Below are positions 42,549-50,443 of a stretch of DNA of 64,000 bases, one piece after another. Under the pieces are notes generated by a model. That model was not told the origin of the DNA. It was given only the letters and a program-made list of their open reading frames with translations, and made no database searches. Source of the stretch: Salinicoccus sp. YB14-2. Lineage in GTDB: Bacteria; Bacillota; Bacilli; Staphylococcales; Salinicoccaceae. Positions within the stretch are counted from its first letter, which is position 1; every line of letters starts with the position of its first letter. The stretch spans positions 236,719-300,718 of the forward strand of contig NZ_LFKO01000002.1 in the NCBI RefSeq assembly GCF_001265075.1, read 5' to 3'. The position numbers and the translations under genes are program-made.

Positions 42549-44018
42549 ATGACGATTAATTCTTTTATTAAACGATTGCAAAATATCATGCGCAATGATT
42601 CAGGTGTCAATGGTGATGCGCAGCGTATAGAACAGATAGTCTGGCTGTTATTCTTGAAAGTTTATGATGCTAAAGAAGAAATATGGGAATTTCATGATGA
42701 CAACTATCAGTCCATCATTCCTGAAGAATATCGATGGAGAAATTGGGCTACTGATAATAAAGATGGAGAGGCAAAGACAGGTCAGAGCTTATTGGATTTT
42801 ATTAATGAGCAATTGATACCATCTCTAAAAAGAATAGAAGTTGATGAGCATACTCCTATAAGTAAAGCCATTGTAAAGTTTGCGTTTGAGGATACATTCA
42901 ACTTTATGAAAGATGGGGTACTTTTGCGACAAGTAGTAAATGTAATCGATGAAATTGATTTTACCGACCACAAAGAACGCCATAATTTCAATGACATCTA
43001 TGAACAAATACTAAAGGATTTGCAGAACCAACGCTCTTCAGGAGAGTATTACACCCCTAGAGCTGTAACTGACTTTATCGTAGAAATGGTCCGGCCTAAA
43101 TTGGGAGAAAAAGTTGCAGACTTTGCGTGTGGCACTGGCGGCTTCTTAACATCTTCACTCAATTATCTTGAAAAACAAATTGACTCTGTTGAAGACCGTG
43201 ATAAATATAACCATTCAGTATTTGGAATAGAAAAAAAAGCCCTTCCACACTTATTATCTGTTACTAACCTTTTACTTCATGATATAGATAACCCATATAT
43301 TGTACATGATAATTCACTTGAAAAAAATGTGCGAGACTATGTAGAAAAAGATAAATTTGAAGTGATATTAATGAATCCTCCGTATGGTGGGTCTGAAAAA
43401 GATAATATAAAGATGAATTTTCCTTTAGAGTTACGAAGCAGCGAAACAGCTGATCTATTTATGTCTGTCATCATGTACCGTCTAAAAAAAGAAGGCAGAG
43501 CAGCTATAGTATTACCTGATGGTTTCTTATTTGGCACAGATAATAGCAAAATGGCTATTAAAGAAAAGCTGGTTAACGATTTTAATTTGCATACAATTAT
43601 TCGTTTACCACACAGTGTTTTTGCACCATATACTTCTATACACACAAACATTTTATTTTTCGATAATGCTCACCCTACCGAGCACACATGGTTTTACCGA
43701 TTGGATATGCCTGAAGGATACAAAAACTTTTCTAAAACCAGGCCTATTAAAATTGAGCATTTTGAACCAATAATAAAATGGTGGGAAAATCGGGAAGATA
43801 TTGTCATAGACGATAACTATAAAGCCAAGAAATACACAGTAGAAGAAATCGTTGAAGGAAATTATAATTTAGATCTTTGCGGTTTTCCAAAAGAAGAAGA
43901 AATCATACTTGAACCTAACGAATTAATAAAGAATTATCAAGAGGAAAGAGCACAATTAAATAATCAAATAGATAATATACTAGAGGATATTCAGTCAGTG
44001 CTGGGTGAAAAATCATGA
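42549..44018 (+). CDS. hsdM: Type I DNA N6-adenine methyltransferase subunit M
   Basis: A 489-residue HsdM. The N-terminal helical domain (FIKRLQNIMRND...) is followed by the methylase core with SAM motif D-F-A-C-G-T-G-G-F and catalytic N-P-P-Y-G-G. RSSGEYYTPRAV is the usual family anchor. AAGGAG lies before the ATG. The stop overlaps hsdS (ATGA). It methylates the target chosen by HsdS and is needed for restriction as well. Confidence 0.96.
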   Translation: MTINSFIKRLQNIMRNDSGVNGDAQRIEQIVWLLFLKVYDAKEEIWEFHDDNYQSIIPEEYRWRNWATDNKDGEAKTGQSLLDFINEQLIPSLKRIEVDEHTPISKAIVKFAFEDTFNFMKDGVLLRQVVNVIDEIDFTDHKERHNFNDIYEQILKDLQNQRSSGEYYTPRAVTDFIVEMVRPKLGEKVADFACGTGGFLTSSLNYLEKQIDSVEDRDKYNHSVFGIEKKALPHLLSVTNLLLHDIDNPYIVHDNSLEKNVRDYVEKDKFEVILMNPPYGGSEKDNIKMNFPLELRSSETADLFMSVIMYRLKKEGRAAIVLPDGFLFGTDNSKMAIKEKLVNDFNLHTIIRLPHSVFAPYTSIHTNILFFDNAHPTEHTWFYRLDMPEGYKNFSKTRPIKIEHFEPIIKWWENREDIVIDDNYKAKKYTVEEIVEGNYNLDLCGFPKEEEIILEPNELIKNYQEERAQLNNQIDNILEDIQSVLGEKS

Positions 44019-45418
44019 AATCACAAGATTTGAGAAGTTCAATTCTACAATATGCAACTCAAGGGAAATTAGTTCCGCAATTCTCTCATGAAGAACCAGC
44101 AAACTTGCTGCTCGAGAAAATTAAAATAGAAAAAAGAACTCTTTTTCCAGAAAGAGAACTGAAGAGTAATAATATCCCTCCTATAGATAAAAGTGAGATA
44201 CCATTTAAAATTCCAGAGTCTTGGTGTTGGGCTAGGTTAAGTGAGATTTCAAATATCGGAAATTTTAAAAGTATAGCTAAAGACAGTATTAAAGAGAGTG
44301 ATTGGGTTTTAGATCTTGAAGAGATAGAAGCTAACAAAGGTAATCTCCTCAATAAAGTCAAGAAATCACAAAAAAATGTAAACAGTAATAAGTATGTATT
44401 TAAAAAAAATAATGTTATGTATGGAAAATTACGTCCGTATTTAAACAAAGTTATAGTAGCGGATGATGATGGTTACTGTACTACTGAAATTCTTCCACTA
44501 CACTTTGGGAATTTTGTTAATAGTAAATATGCTAAATACACCTTAATGTCTCCATTTTTTTTAAATTACGTAAACAAATGTTCGTATGGAGTAAAGATGC
44601 CAAGGTTGGGAACAAAAGATGCTAAGTTGGCATTATTCCCCCTTCCCCCTCTAGAGGAACAAAATCGAATCGTTGAGAAAATAGAAGAACTTTTTATTAA
44701 GATACAGGAATACGATATTCTTGAGAAAAAAATAAACTCATTGAATAATAATTTCCCTATAAATATGGAAAAATCAATATTGCAATATGCAATGCGAGGA
44801 AAATTAGTATCGCAAAACCCAAATGATGAATCAGTTGAGACGCTTATGATGAAAGTGAAAAATGAGAAAAAAAAGTTAGGGAAAAAGAAATCAAATTTAT
44901 CAGTTATTAATTCTGAAAATATCCCATTTGAAATTCCTACTACTTGGAAATGGACAAAGCTCGATGATATTTCGATCCCGGTAGGGACTTCAAAGAATAA
45001 AATCCTGAAAAGAGATATATTGACAGAGGGAATGATCCCGGTGATCACACAGGGGAAAAATTTTATAGATGGATATACTAATGAAATCGATAAAACTGTT
45101 AAGTTATCAAGTCCAGTAATTATGTTTGGAGATCATACCAGGAATGTAAAATTTATTGATTTTGATTTTGTGATTGGTGCCGACGGCACGAAATTTTTTC
45201 AACCTATTCTTATAAATCCGAAATATCTATATTACTGGACTATATTCGCTGCTAATGAAATTAAAAATAGAGGATATGGAAGACATTATAGTCTTTTGAA
45301 GAAAGAGCTGATACCATTACCCCCTTTGAATGAACAGGATAGGATTGTAAATACAGTTAATGCATTACTCTTAAAGATAAAAAATTATAAAGAACTTCCA
45401 TTAGATTCAAAATATTAA
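44015..45418 (+). CDS. hsdS: Type I specificity subunit S with two target-recognition domains
   Basis: A 467-residue HsdS with two half-subunits. Each begins with a helical S-I-L-Q-Y-A-x-x-G-K-L-V repeat (residues 9 and 251), then P-x-x-W-x-W as the start of a target-recognition domain, and closes with P-L-P-P-L-x-E-Q-x-R-I-V (about 212 and 444). Both domains are intact, so a bipartite target is predicted, but it cannot be read from sequence. A terminator follows, then the right end of the island. Confidence 0.94.
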   Translation: MKSQDLRSSILQYATQGKLVPQFSHEEPANLLLEKIKIEKRTLFPERELKSNNIPPIDKSEIPFKIPESWCWARLSEISNIGNFKSIAKDSIKESDWVLDLEEIEANKGNLLNKVKKSQKNVNSNKYVFKKNNVMYGKLRPYLNKVIVADDDGYCTTEILPLHFGNFVNSKYAKYTLMSPFFLNYVNKCSYGVKMPRLGTKDAKLALFPLPPLEEQNRIVEKIEELFIKIQEYDILEKKINSLNNNFPINMEKSILQYAMRGKLVSQNPNDESVETLMMKVKNEKKKLGKKKSNLSVINSENIPFEIPTTWKWTKLDDISIPVGTSKNKILKRDILTEGMIPVITQGKNFIDGYTNEIDKTVKLSSPVIMFGDHTRNVKFIDFDFVIGADGTKFFQPILINPKYLYYWTIFAANEIKNRGYGRHYSLLKKELIPLPPLNEQDRIVNTVNALLLKIKNYKELPLDSKY

Positions 45419-45468
45419 TCAAGGAATTTCCAATTAAAAAAATAAGGATCTTGAAATCTCTATTGAAA

Positions 45469-45510
45469 GCCACTAGTATACTTTCATCTTTGTACTAGTG
45501 GCTTATTTTA
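45469..45510 (+). terminator. Terminator after hsdS
   Basis: GCCACTAGTA (45,469-45,478) pairs with TACTAGTGGC (45,493-45,502), followed by TTATTTTA. Confidence 0.8.
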
Positions 45511-45574
45511 ATCTTTTAAAAACTCATTAAGCCTGCTGGATTAATTGTGAAGAACTCGGATTATATAGTTTTAA

Positions 45575-45596
45575 AACCTCATCAACGATGATACGC
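45575..45596 (-). repeat. Right terminal att/inverted repeat of the island, inside the NMO gene end
   Basis: On the minus strand: GCGTATCA, five bases, then GATGAGGTT. It is the inverted partner of 1-23 and 20,486-20,510. The outer part (45,582-45,596) encodes the last codons A-Y-H-R-stop of the nitronate-monooxygenase-like gene. The inner GATGAGGTTTT faces the island, like the GATGCGGTTTT of SCC next to rlmH. Confidence 0.8.
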
Positions 45597-46658
45597 TTCA
45601 TTCCCCGATATCTTATTCACCTGGTCCACAATATCCTTAAGTAGCTCTTTCGCTTCTGTGTCCCTGCTCATTTTTACCCCTTGTCCGCTCCATAGGTGGA
45701 GCAGGTCGTTTCTGCCTTCTGCTGCAACTTTGCTCCTGATTTTCTTCGTTATTTGGTTTTGGAATGGATAGGCGAGTATGTCTTCCTGATGATGTTCCAT
45801 ATCGTCTATAAACCGGTTGCGGATGCCTCTTGCATATTTGCCGCTGAATGATTTGGTCAGTACGGTATCCATTTCTGTGCTGTTTAAAATTTTTTCTTTA
45901 TGAATTTCCGGTGCCTTGCTTTCTTTGGTCGTTAAAAATGCCGTACCGAGTTGTGCGGCTCCGGCGCCGAGTGTGAGGCTCGCATAGACACCTCGACCGT
46001 CCATGATGCCGCCTGCTGCTATGACGGGAATCGCTACGGCATCTGCTGCCTGGGGCACGAGTGCCATCGTTCCGATTGTTGATTGCAGTGTTTTTTGTGC
46101 AAACGAACCTCTGTGGCCGCCGGCTTCAAACCCCTGGACGACGACCATGTCCATGCCTGCCTGTTCGTTCAGCACCGCTTCTTCAACAGTGGTGGCACAA
46201 CCGATCAGTATGACGCCCGCTTCTTTCAGTTTTTCCACTGTGACCGGATCGGGTATGCCGAAAGTGAAACTGCAGATTTTAACATTGGTATCGATGACTA
46301 TCTTGACGAGCTGGCCGAATGTATCGTCTTTGTCTATGGTCGGCATATCCGGCTCAATATTGAATTCTTCATAGTAGGGCGTGAGTATCTCCTTCATCCG
46401 GTCGATCTGTGTGCTCGTGACTTCATTATATTCAGGTACGAATAGATTCACGGCGAACGGCTTATCAGTCAGTGTCTGTGTTTTCGCTATATCTGTGCGG
46501 AATTTTTCTGGATTATAATATCCCGCACCGATACTCCCGAGTCCGCCGCCGTTTGATACCGCCGCAACGAGTTCAGGCGTGGTCGAGCCTGCCATGGGTG
46601 CCTGGATGATTGGATACTTAATATTGAGCTGTCTGGTCACTTCTGTCTGGATCCACAT
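45582..46658 (-). CDS. Nitronate monooxygenase-like flavoprotein; apparent island target gene
   Basis: A 358-residue FMN barrel of the NMO/2-nitropropane dioxygenase family: Q-A-P-M-A-G...S-N-G-G-G-L-G-S-I-G-A-G, V-V-Q-G-F-E-A-G-G-H, and A-A-G-G-I-M-D-G-R-G...G-A-A-Q-L-G-T-A-F. The start at 46,658 follows GAGGTG. Such enzymes oxidise alkyl nitronates or propionate 3-nitronate; the true substrate is unknown. The last residues, N-E-A-Y-H-R, lie inside the att repeat. The natural end may therefore have been rewritten by integration without loss of function, as happens to rlmH in SCC. Confidence 0.9.
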   Translation of the reverse strand: MWIQTEVTRQLNIKYPIIQAPMAGSTTPELVAAVSNGGGLGSIGAGYYNPEKFRTDIAKTQTLTDKPFAVNLFVPEYNEVTSTQIDRMKEILTPYYEEFNIEPDMPTIDKDDTFGQLVKIVIDTNVKICSFTFGIPDPVTVEKLKEAGVILIGCATTVEEAVLNEQAGMDMVVVQGFEAGGHRGSFAQKTLQSTIGTMALVPQAADAVAIPVIAAGGIMDGRGVYASLTLGAGAAQLGTAFLTTKESKAPEIHKEKILNSTEMDTVLTKSFSGKYARGIRNRFIDDMEHHQEDILAYPFQNQITKKIRSKVAAEGRNDLLHLWSGQGVKMSRDTEAKELLKDIVDQVNKISGNEAYHR

Positions 46659-46806
46659 AAATATCACCTCTTTTAATTATTCTGCGAATATAATTCTTCA
46701 TTTTAATCTTATCATGTTGTCCGGGTTTTGAAAGCGTTATTATTATTTCGAATATGGAAATAGTTATGCTAAAATGTAAGAGAATACATGACAAAGGAGA
46801 TTTTTA

Positions 46807-47880
46807 ATGGATAAGCAATTAACACTTATGAAAAGTTTAACAGATGCACACGGTATTTCAGGTTTTGAATATGATGTCAAGAAACTGATGAAAGAATACC
46901 TGGAGCCGGTCAGTGATGAAATCATCACTGATAACCTGGGAAGCATTTATGGTAAACGTAAAGCTGAAAAAGGTGAGAAGACAATTCTTATCGGCGGTCA
47001 TTTGGACGAGATCGGTTTCATGGTCACTGAAATTGACGACAACGGATTCATCAAATTCACACCGATCGGCGGCTGGTGGAATCAGGTGATGCTGTCGCAG
47101 CGTATGAACGTCATTACGGATGACGGCATTTTAACAGGTGTCATCGGATCTAAACCACCGCATGCACTATCACCGGAAGAGCGTAAGAAGCCGGTAGAAA
47201 TTAAAAACATGTTTATTGATATCGGTGTGACAGATAAAGAGGAAGCTGAGAAAGCGGGTGTAAAAATCGGTGATCAGATTACACCACATATGGAATTCAC
47301 TGAAATGGCCAATAAAAACTACCTGCTTGCTAAAGCATGGGATAACCGCATGGGCTGTGTCGTTGCGGTGGATGTTCTTCAGAACCTTGAAGGCGAAGAC
47401 TTGAATATCAATGTCGCGAGCGGTGCGACGGTCCAGGAAGAAGTGGGACTGCGCGGGGCGAAAACTTCAGCGAACACGGTAAAGCCGGACCTTGCAATCT
47501 CTGTAGACGTCGGTATCGCCTGGGATACACCGGGTATGAAGCCTGAAAACGGCAAAGGCAAACTCGGTGACGGACCGCTTGTCGTACTGATGGATGCATC
47601 CAACATCGGACATGTCGGTTTCAGACGCCATATCCAAAAAGTTGCCGAAGAGAACGGCATTCCATTCCAGTTCCAGGCAGTGCCTGGCGGCGGTACGGAT
47701 TCAGGCGGCTTCCATGTCGCAAATGAAGGGGTGCCATCAGTGAATATTGGTGTCCCACTCCGTTATATGCACTCGAACGTGTCCATTCTCCATAAGGAAG
47801 ATGTGAATAATGCGGTGAAACTGATTACCGAAATTGTAAAATCATTGGATGATGACACTGTGGAGAATATCATTTGGTAA
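46807..47880 (+). CDS. M42-family glutamyl aminopeptidase / cellulase-like metallopeptidase
   Basis: A 357-residue dimetal peptidase. Metal-site segments are I-G-G-H-L-D-E-I-G, A-W-D-N-R-M-G, Q-E-E-V-G-L-R-G-A, V-D-V-G and a late P-G-G-G-T-D-S-G-G. This is the YsdC/FrvX layout. AAAGGAG precedes the start. It removes N-terminal residues from peptides in the cytoplasm. The TrmH-type methyltransferase gene overlaps its end by 7 bases. It belongs to the conserved chromosomal side of the junction. Confidence 0.92.
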   Translation: MDKQLTLMKSLTDAHGISGFEYDVKKLMKEYLEPVSDEIITDNLGSIYGKRKAEKGEKTILIGGHLDEIGFMVTEIDDNGFIKFTPIGGWWNQVMLSQRMNVITDDGILTGVIGSKPPHALSPEERKKPVEIKNMFIDIGVTDKEEAEKAGVKIGDQITPHMEFTEMANKNYLLAKAWDNRMGCVVAVDVLQNLEGEDLNINVASGATVQEEVGLRGAKTSANTVKPDLAISVDVGIAWDTPGMKPENGKGKLGDGPLVVLMDASNIGHVGFRRHIQKVAEENGIPFQFQAVPGGGTDSGGFHVANEGVPSVNIGVPLRYMHSNVSILHKEDVNNAVKLITEIVKSLDDDTVENIIW

Positions 47881-48614
47881 CAGAAGTCATCACTTCAAAA
47901 GATAACGCCCGCATTAAAAATCTTCGCAAGCTGCATAAGAAAAAAGAGCGCAGCAAAGCAGGCATGTTTTTAATCGACGGCGAACATCTGGTGGAAGAAG
48001 CGGTGAAGTTCAGCCAGCAGATCCACTATATCATCGCTGAAGAAAACTATTCGTTTTCCATTAATGTGTCAAACTTTGAAGTGATTTATGTGACTGAATC
48101 GGTAATGAAGACTTTATCCCAGCTTGATACCCCACAGGGCGTAATGGCAGCAGTGAGTTACATGCCGCCGGAAGTTTCCGGTAATAAAGTGCTCGTTCTG
48201 GATGATATCCAGGACCCGGGCAATCTCGGCACTCTGATCCGCACGGCAGATGCCTTCGGTTTTGACCGTGTTGTCATGTCGACTGAAACGGTGGATCCGT
48301 TCAGTGACAAAGTGCTCCGGAGCGCCCAGGGCAGTACTTTCCATATCAAGCTGGAAGTGACCGATATTCATCCGGTCATTGAAAGTTTCAACGGACTGTC
48401 CATCGGTACGAGTCTTAGAGATGCAGAGTATCTGGAAGACATCCCGCAGGCAGATGAAATGCTTGTCGTTTTGGGGAATGAAGGCCGGGGTGTCAGCGAT
48501 GCTGCACTGAATTATGTCGACCGGACGGTAAAGATTCATATGCCGGGTAATTCCGAAAGTCTGAATGTGGCAATTGCCGGCGGCATACTGATGCATCATT
48601 TCAAAGCTGAATAA
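47874..48614 (+). CDS. TrmH/SpoU-family 2'-O RNA methyltransferase (YsgA-like)
   Basis: A 246-residue SPOUT enzyme. It has an N-terminal RNA-binding domain (KDNARIKNLRKLHKKKER) and then the three SpoU motifs: L-D-D-I-Q-D-P-G-N-L-G-T-L-I-R-T-A, V-V-L-G-N-E-G-R-G-V, and I-H-M-P-G-N-S-E-S-L-N-V-A-I-A. It starts with TTG overlapping the preceding stop. In Bacillus the same gene (ysgA) sits just before pheS, as here. Target is most likely rRNA; the nucleotide is unknown. Confidence 0.93.
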   Translation: MVTEVITSKDNARIKNLRKLHKKKERSKAGMFLIDGEHLVEEAVKFSQQIHYIIAEENYSFSINVSNFEVIYVTESVMKTLSQLDTPQGVMAAVSYMPPEVSGNKVLVLDDIQDPGNLGTLIRTADAFGFDRVVMSTETVDPFSDKVLRSAQGSTFHIKLEVTDIHPVIESFNGLSIGTSLRDAEYLEDIPQADEMLVVLGNEGRGVSDAALNYVDRTVKIHMPGNSESLNVAIAGGILMHHFKAE

Positions 48615-48625
48615 GTGAATGAAGT

Positions 48626-48658
48626 CCTGCGATTATCATATAATCGCAGGGCTTTTTA
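48626..48658 (+). terminator. Terminator after the methyltransferase
   Basis: CCTGCGATTA pairs with TAATCGCAGG around ATCATA-type loop bases, followed by GCTTTTTATTT. Confidence 0.85.
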
Positions 48659-48752
48659 TTTATCTGTATCGAAAATCATTAAAAAGTGCGGAGTCAGGGT
48701 AAACAGTTATTAAAGACAGAATCATTTATTAATATCATTAGGAGGAATTATG

Positions 48753-49067
48753 ATGGAATTGAAAAAATATTTACTAGCCGGCGGTCTGGCTTCAGTTTTA
48801 GTACTTGGTGCGTGCAGTGATGAAGAACCGGATGTCGGAGAAGATGCTTCTGAGACAGATCAGGGTACAAGTGATGAGGATGAAGCAGATACTCCAGTCG
48901 GTGAAGAAGGTCAGGATACCGGTCAGGGCAATGAAATCGGTGAAGGTATAAATGAAGAATCAGGCGGTGGAGAAGAAGAGGAAGAAGAAGAATCAGGCGG
49001 TGAAGAAGAAGAGGAAGAAGAGGAAGAAGACGAAGAAGACGAAGAGGAAGAAGAGAGTGAAGAATAA
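48753..49067 (+). CDS. Glutamate-rich lipoprotein
   Basis: A 104-residue lipoprotein with lipobox V-L-G-A-C and a mature part made almost wholly of Glu, Asp, Gly and Ser. The last 45 residues are nearly pure acid, encoded by GAA/GAG/GAC repeats. AGGAGG lies before two adjacent ATGs (48,750, 48,753). No enzymatic domain is possible in such a sequence; a surface cation-binding or spacer role is inferred. The triplet repeats make length variation between strains likely. Confidence 0.75.
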   Translation: MELKKYLLAGGLASVLVLGACSDEEPDVGEDASETDQGTSDEDEADTPVGEEGQDTGQGNEIGEGINEESGGGEEEEEEESGGEEEEEEEEEDEEDEEEEESEE

Positions 49068-49092
49068 TTCATTCTGAATCTTTTCAGAAAAC

Positions 49093-49120
49093 TTGATTTT
49101 TAAATTTTATGACTTATAAT
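49093..49120 (+). promoter_or_regulatory. pheST promoter
   Basis: TTGATT (49,093-49,098) and TATAAT (49,115-49,120) are 16 bases apart, directly upstream of the T-box leader. Confidence 0.7.
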
Positions 49121-49124
49121 TATC

Positions 49125-49356
49125 TTTATCAATATAAAACTTGCTTCACACGAAGCCGGACATAAATGATTCCATGATTTATCTCAGGGAGCCGGGTACA
49201 AGACTGAAATACCGGGCGGTAATGGGAATCAGGTTCACCTGGTGGATGAAGTGAAGGGTAAATCCCTTATCTTTTGAAGCGTCTGTATTTAATCATGCAG
49301 AAATCTAGGTGGTACCGCGGAAATCCGTCCTTATTAAATTAAGGATGGATTTTTTT
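49125..49356 (+). promoter_or_regulatory. T-box riboswitch of pheST
   Basis: The leader contains the invariant T-box sequence AGGTGGTACCGCGG at 49,307-49,320. A terminator stem, ATCCGTCCTTA/TAAGGATGGAT, then a T-run ends at about 49,356. Stem I elements (AGGGAGCCGGG ... GAAATACCGGGC) lie upstream. TTC at 49,234-49,236 in a GGTTCACC context is the likely specifier codon for tRNA-Phe. Uncharged tRNA-Phe would pair with both sites and prevent termination, raising pheST expression. Confidence 0.93.
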
Positions 49357-49375
49357 ATTTTAAAGGAGTGGAAAA

Positions 49376-50443
49376 ATGGATACATCCGGAATGTCTCAAA
49401 TTTTAGAAGAATTCAAAGCATCACTGGAAACTGTGGAAGATGCAAGAAGTCTGCAGGATTTAAAAGTCCAGTATCTCGGTAAAAAGGGTAAAGTCACAGG
49501 TCTGATGAAAGAGATGAAAAACCTGTCGAAAGAAGAGCGTCCTGAATACGGACAAAAGGTCAATGAACTGCGTGAAAGTATCGATTCTGCGATCAATGAA
49601 AAAAGTGAGACGCTTGAAGCGGCTGCATTGGAAGAAAGACTGGCGAATGAAACGCTCGACGTCACATTGCCTGGGCGTAAGTTCAATATCGGTTCCCAGC
49701 ATCCGATTTCAAGAATCATTGAAGACATCGAGGACTTCTTCCTCGGGCTGGGTTATGAAATCCAGGAGGGCTATGAAGTCGAAACTGATTATTATAACTT
49801 CGAGGCACTGAATCTGCCGAAGTCCCACCCGGCACGTGATATGCAGGATTCATTCTACATATCAGAAGAGATTTTACTGAGAACACATACTTCGCCGGTG
49901 CAGGCACGTGTACTGGAAGAACGCCAGGGTGAAGAAGCAGTCAAAATCATCTGTCCGGGTAAAGTATACAGACGTGACAGTGATGATGCGACGCACAGTC
50001 ACCAGTTCACACAGATTGAAGGGCTGGTCATCGATAAGAATATTCATATGAGTGATCTGAAAGGCACGCTTGAACTGTTTGCGAAGGAAATTTTCGGTAC
50101 AGAACGTGAAATCAGACTGCGTCCGAGTTTCTTCCCATTCACAGAGCCAAGTGTTGAAGTGGATATTTCCTGCTTCAAATGTAAAGGCAAAGGTTGTAAC
50201 GTATGTAAAAATTCAGGCTGGATCGAAATCTTAGGTGCCGGCATGGTACACCCGAATGTGTTGGAGATGGCCGGTTACGATTCCAAAGAATACAGCGGCT
50301 TTGCATTCGGAATGGGACCTGACCGTGTGGCGATGCTGAAGTACGGCATCGAGGATATCCGTCATTTATATACGAATGACTTGAGATTCATCAATCAATT
50401 TAAACAAACAGAAGATGGAGGCGAAAGAAATGAGAGTCTCTAA
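49376..50443 (+). CDS. pheS: Phenylalanyl-tRNA synthetase alpha subunit
   Basis: A 355-residue class II synthetase subunit. It has an N-terminal coiled coil, motif 2 ([21 protein letters not shown]) with H-S-H-Q-F, the catalytic F-x-P-F-T-E-P-S motif and motif 3 [11 protein letters not shown] zinc-like C-x2-C-x3-G-C-x2-C ([12 protein letters not shown]) occurs around residue 265. AAAGGAG precedes the start. pheT overlaps its end by 14 bases. Controlled by the T-box upstream. Confidence 0.97.
   Translation: MDTSGMSQILEEFKASLETVEDARSLQDLKVQYLGKKGKVTGLMKEMKNLSKEERPEYGQKVNELRESIDSAINEKSETLEAAALEERLANETLDVTLPGRKFNIGSQHPISRIIEDIEDFFLGLGYEIQEGYEVETDYYNFEALNLPKSHPARDMQDSFYISEEILLRTHTSPVQARVLEERQGEEAVKIICPGKVYRRDSDDATHSHQFTQIEGLVIDKNIHMSDLKGTLELFAKEIFGTEREIRLRPSFFPFTEPSVEVDISCFKCKGKGCNVCKNSGWIEILGAGMVHPNVLEMAGYDSKEYSGFAFGMGPDRVAMLKYGIEDIRHLYTNDLRFINQFKQTEDGGERNESL

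Noticed and set aside
48960..49064. GAA/GAG triplet repeats as a non-coding satellite
   Set aside because: They are in frame within a lipoprotein gene with signal peptide and ribosome site, so they are coding.
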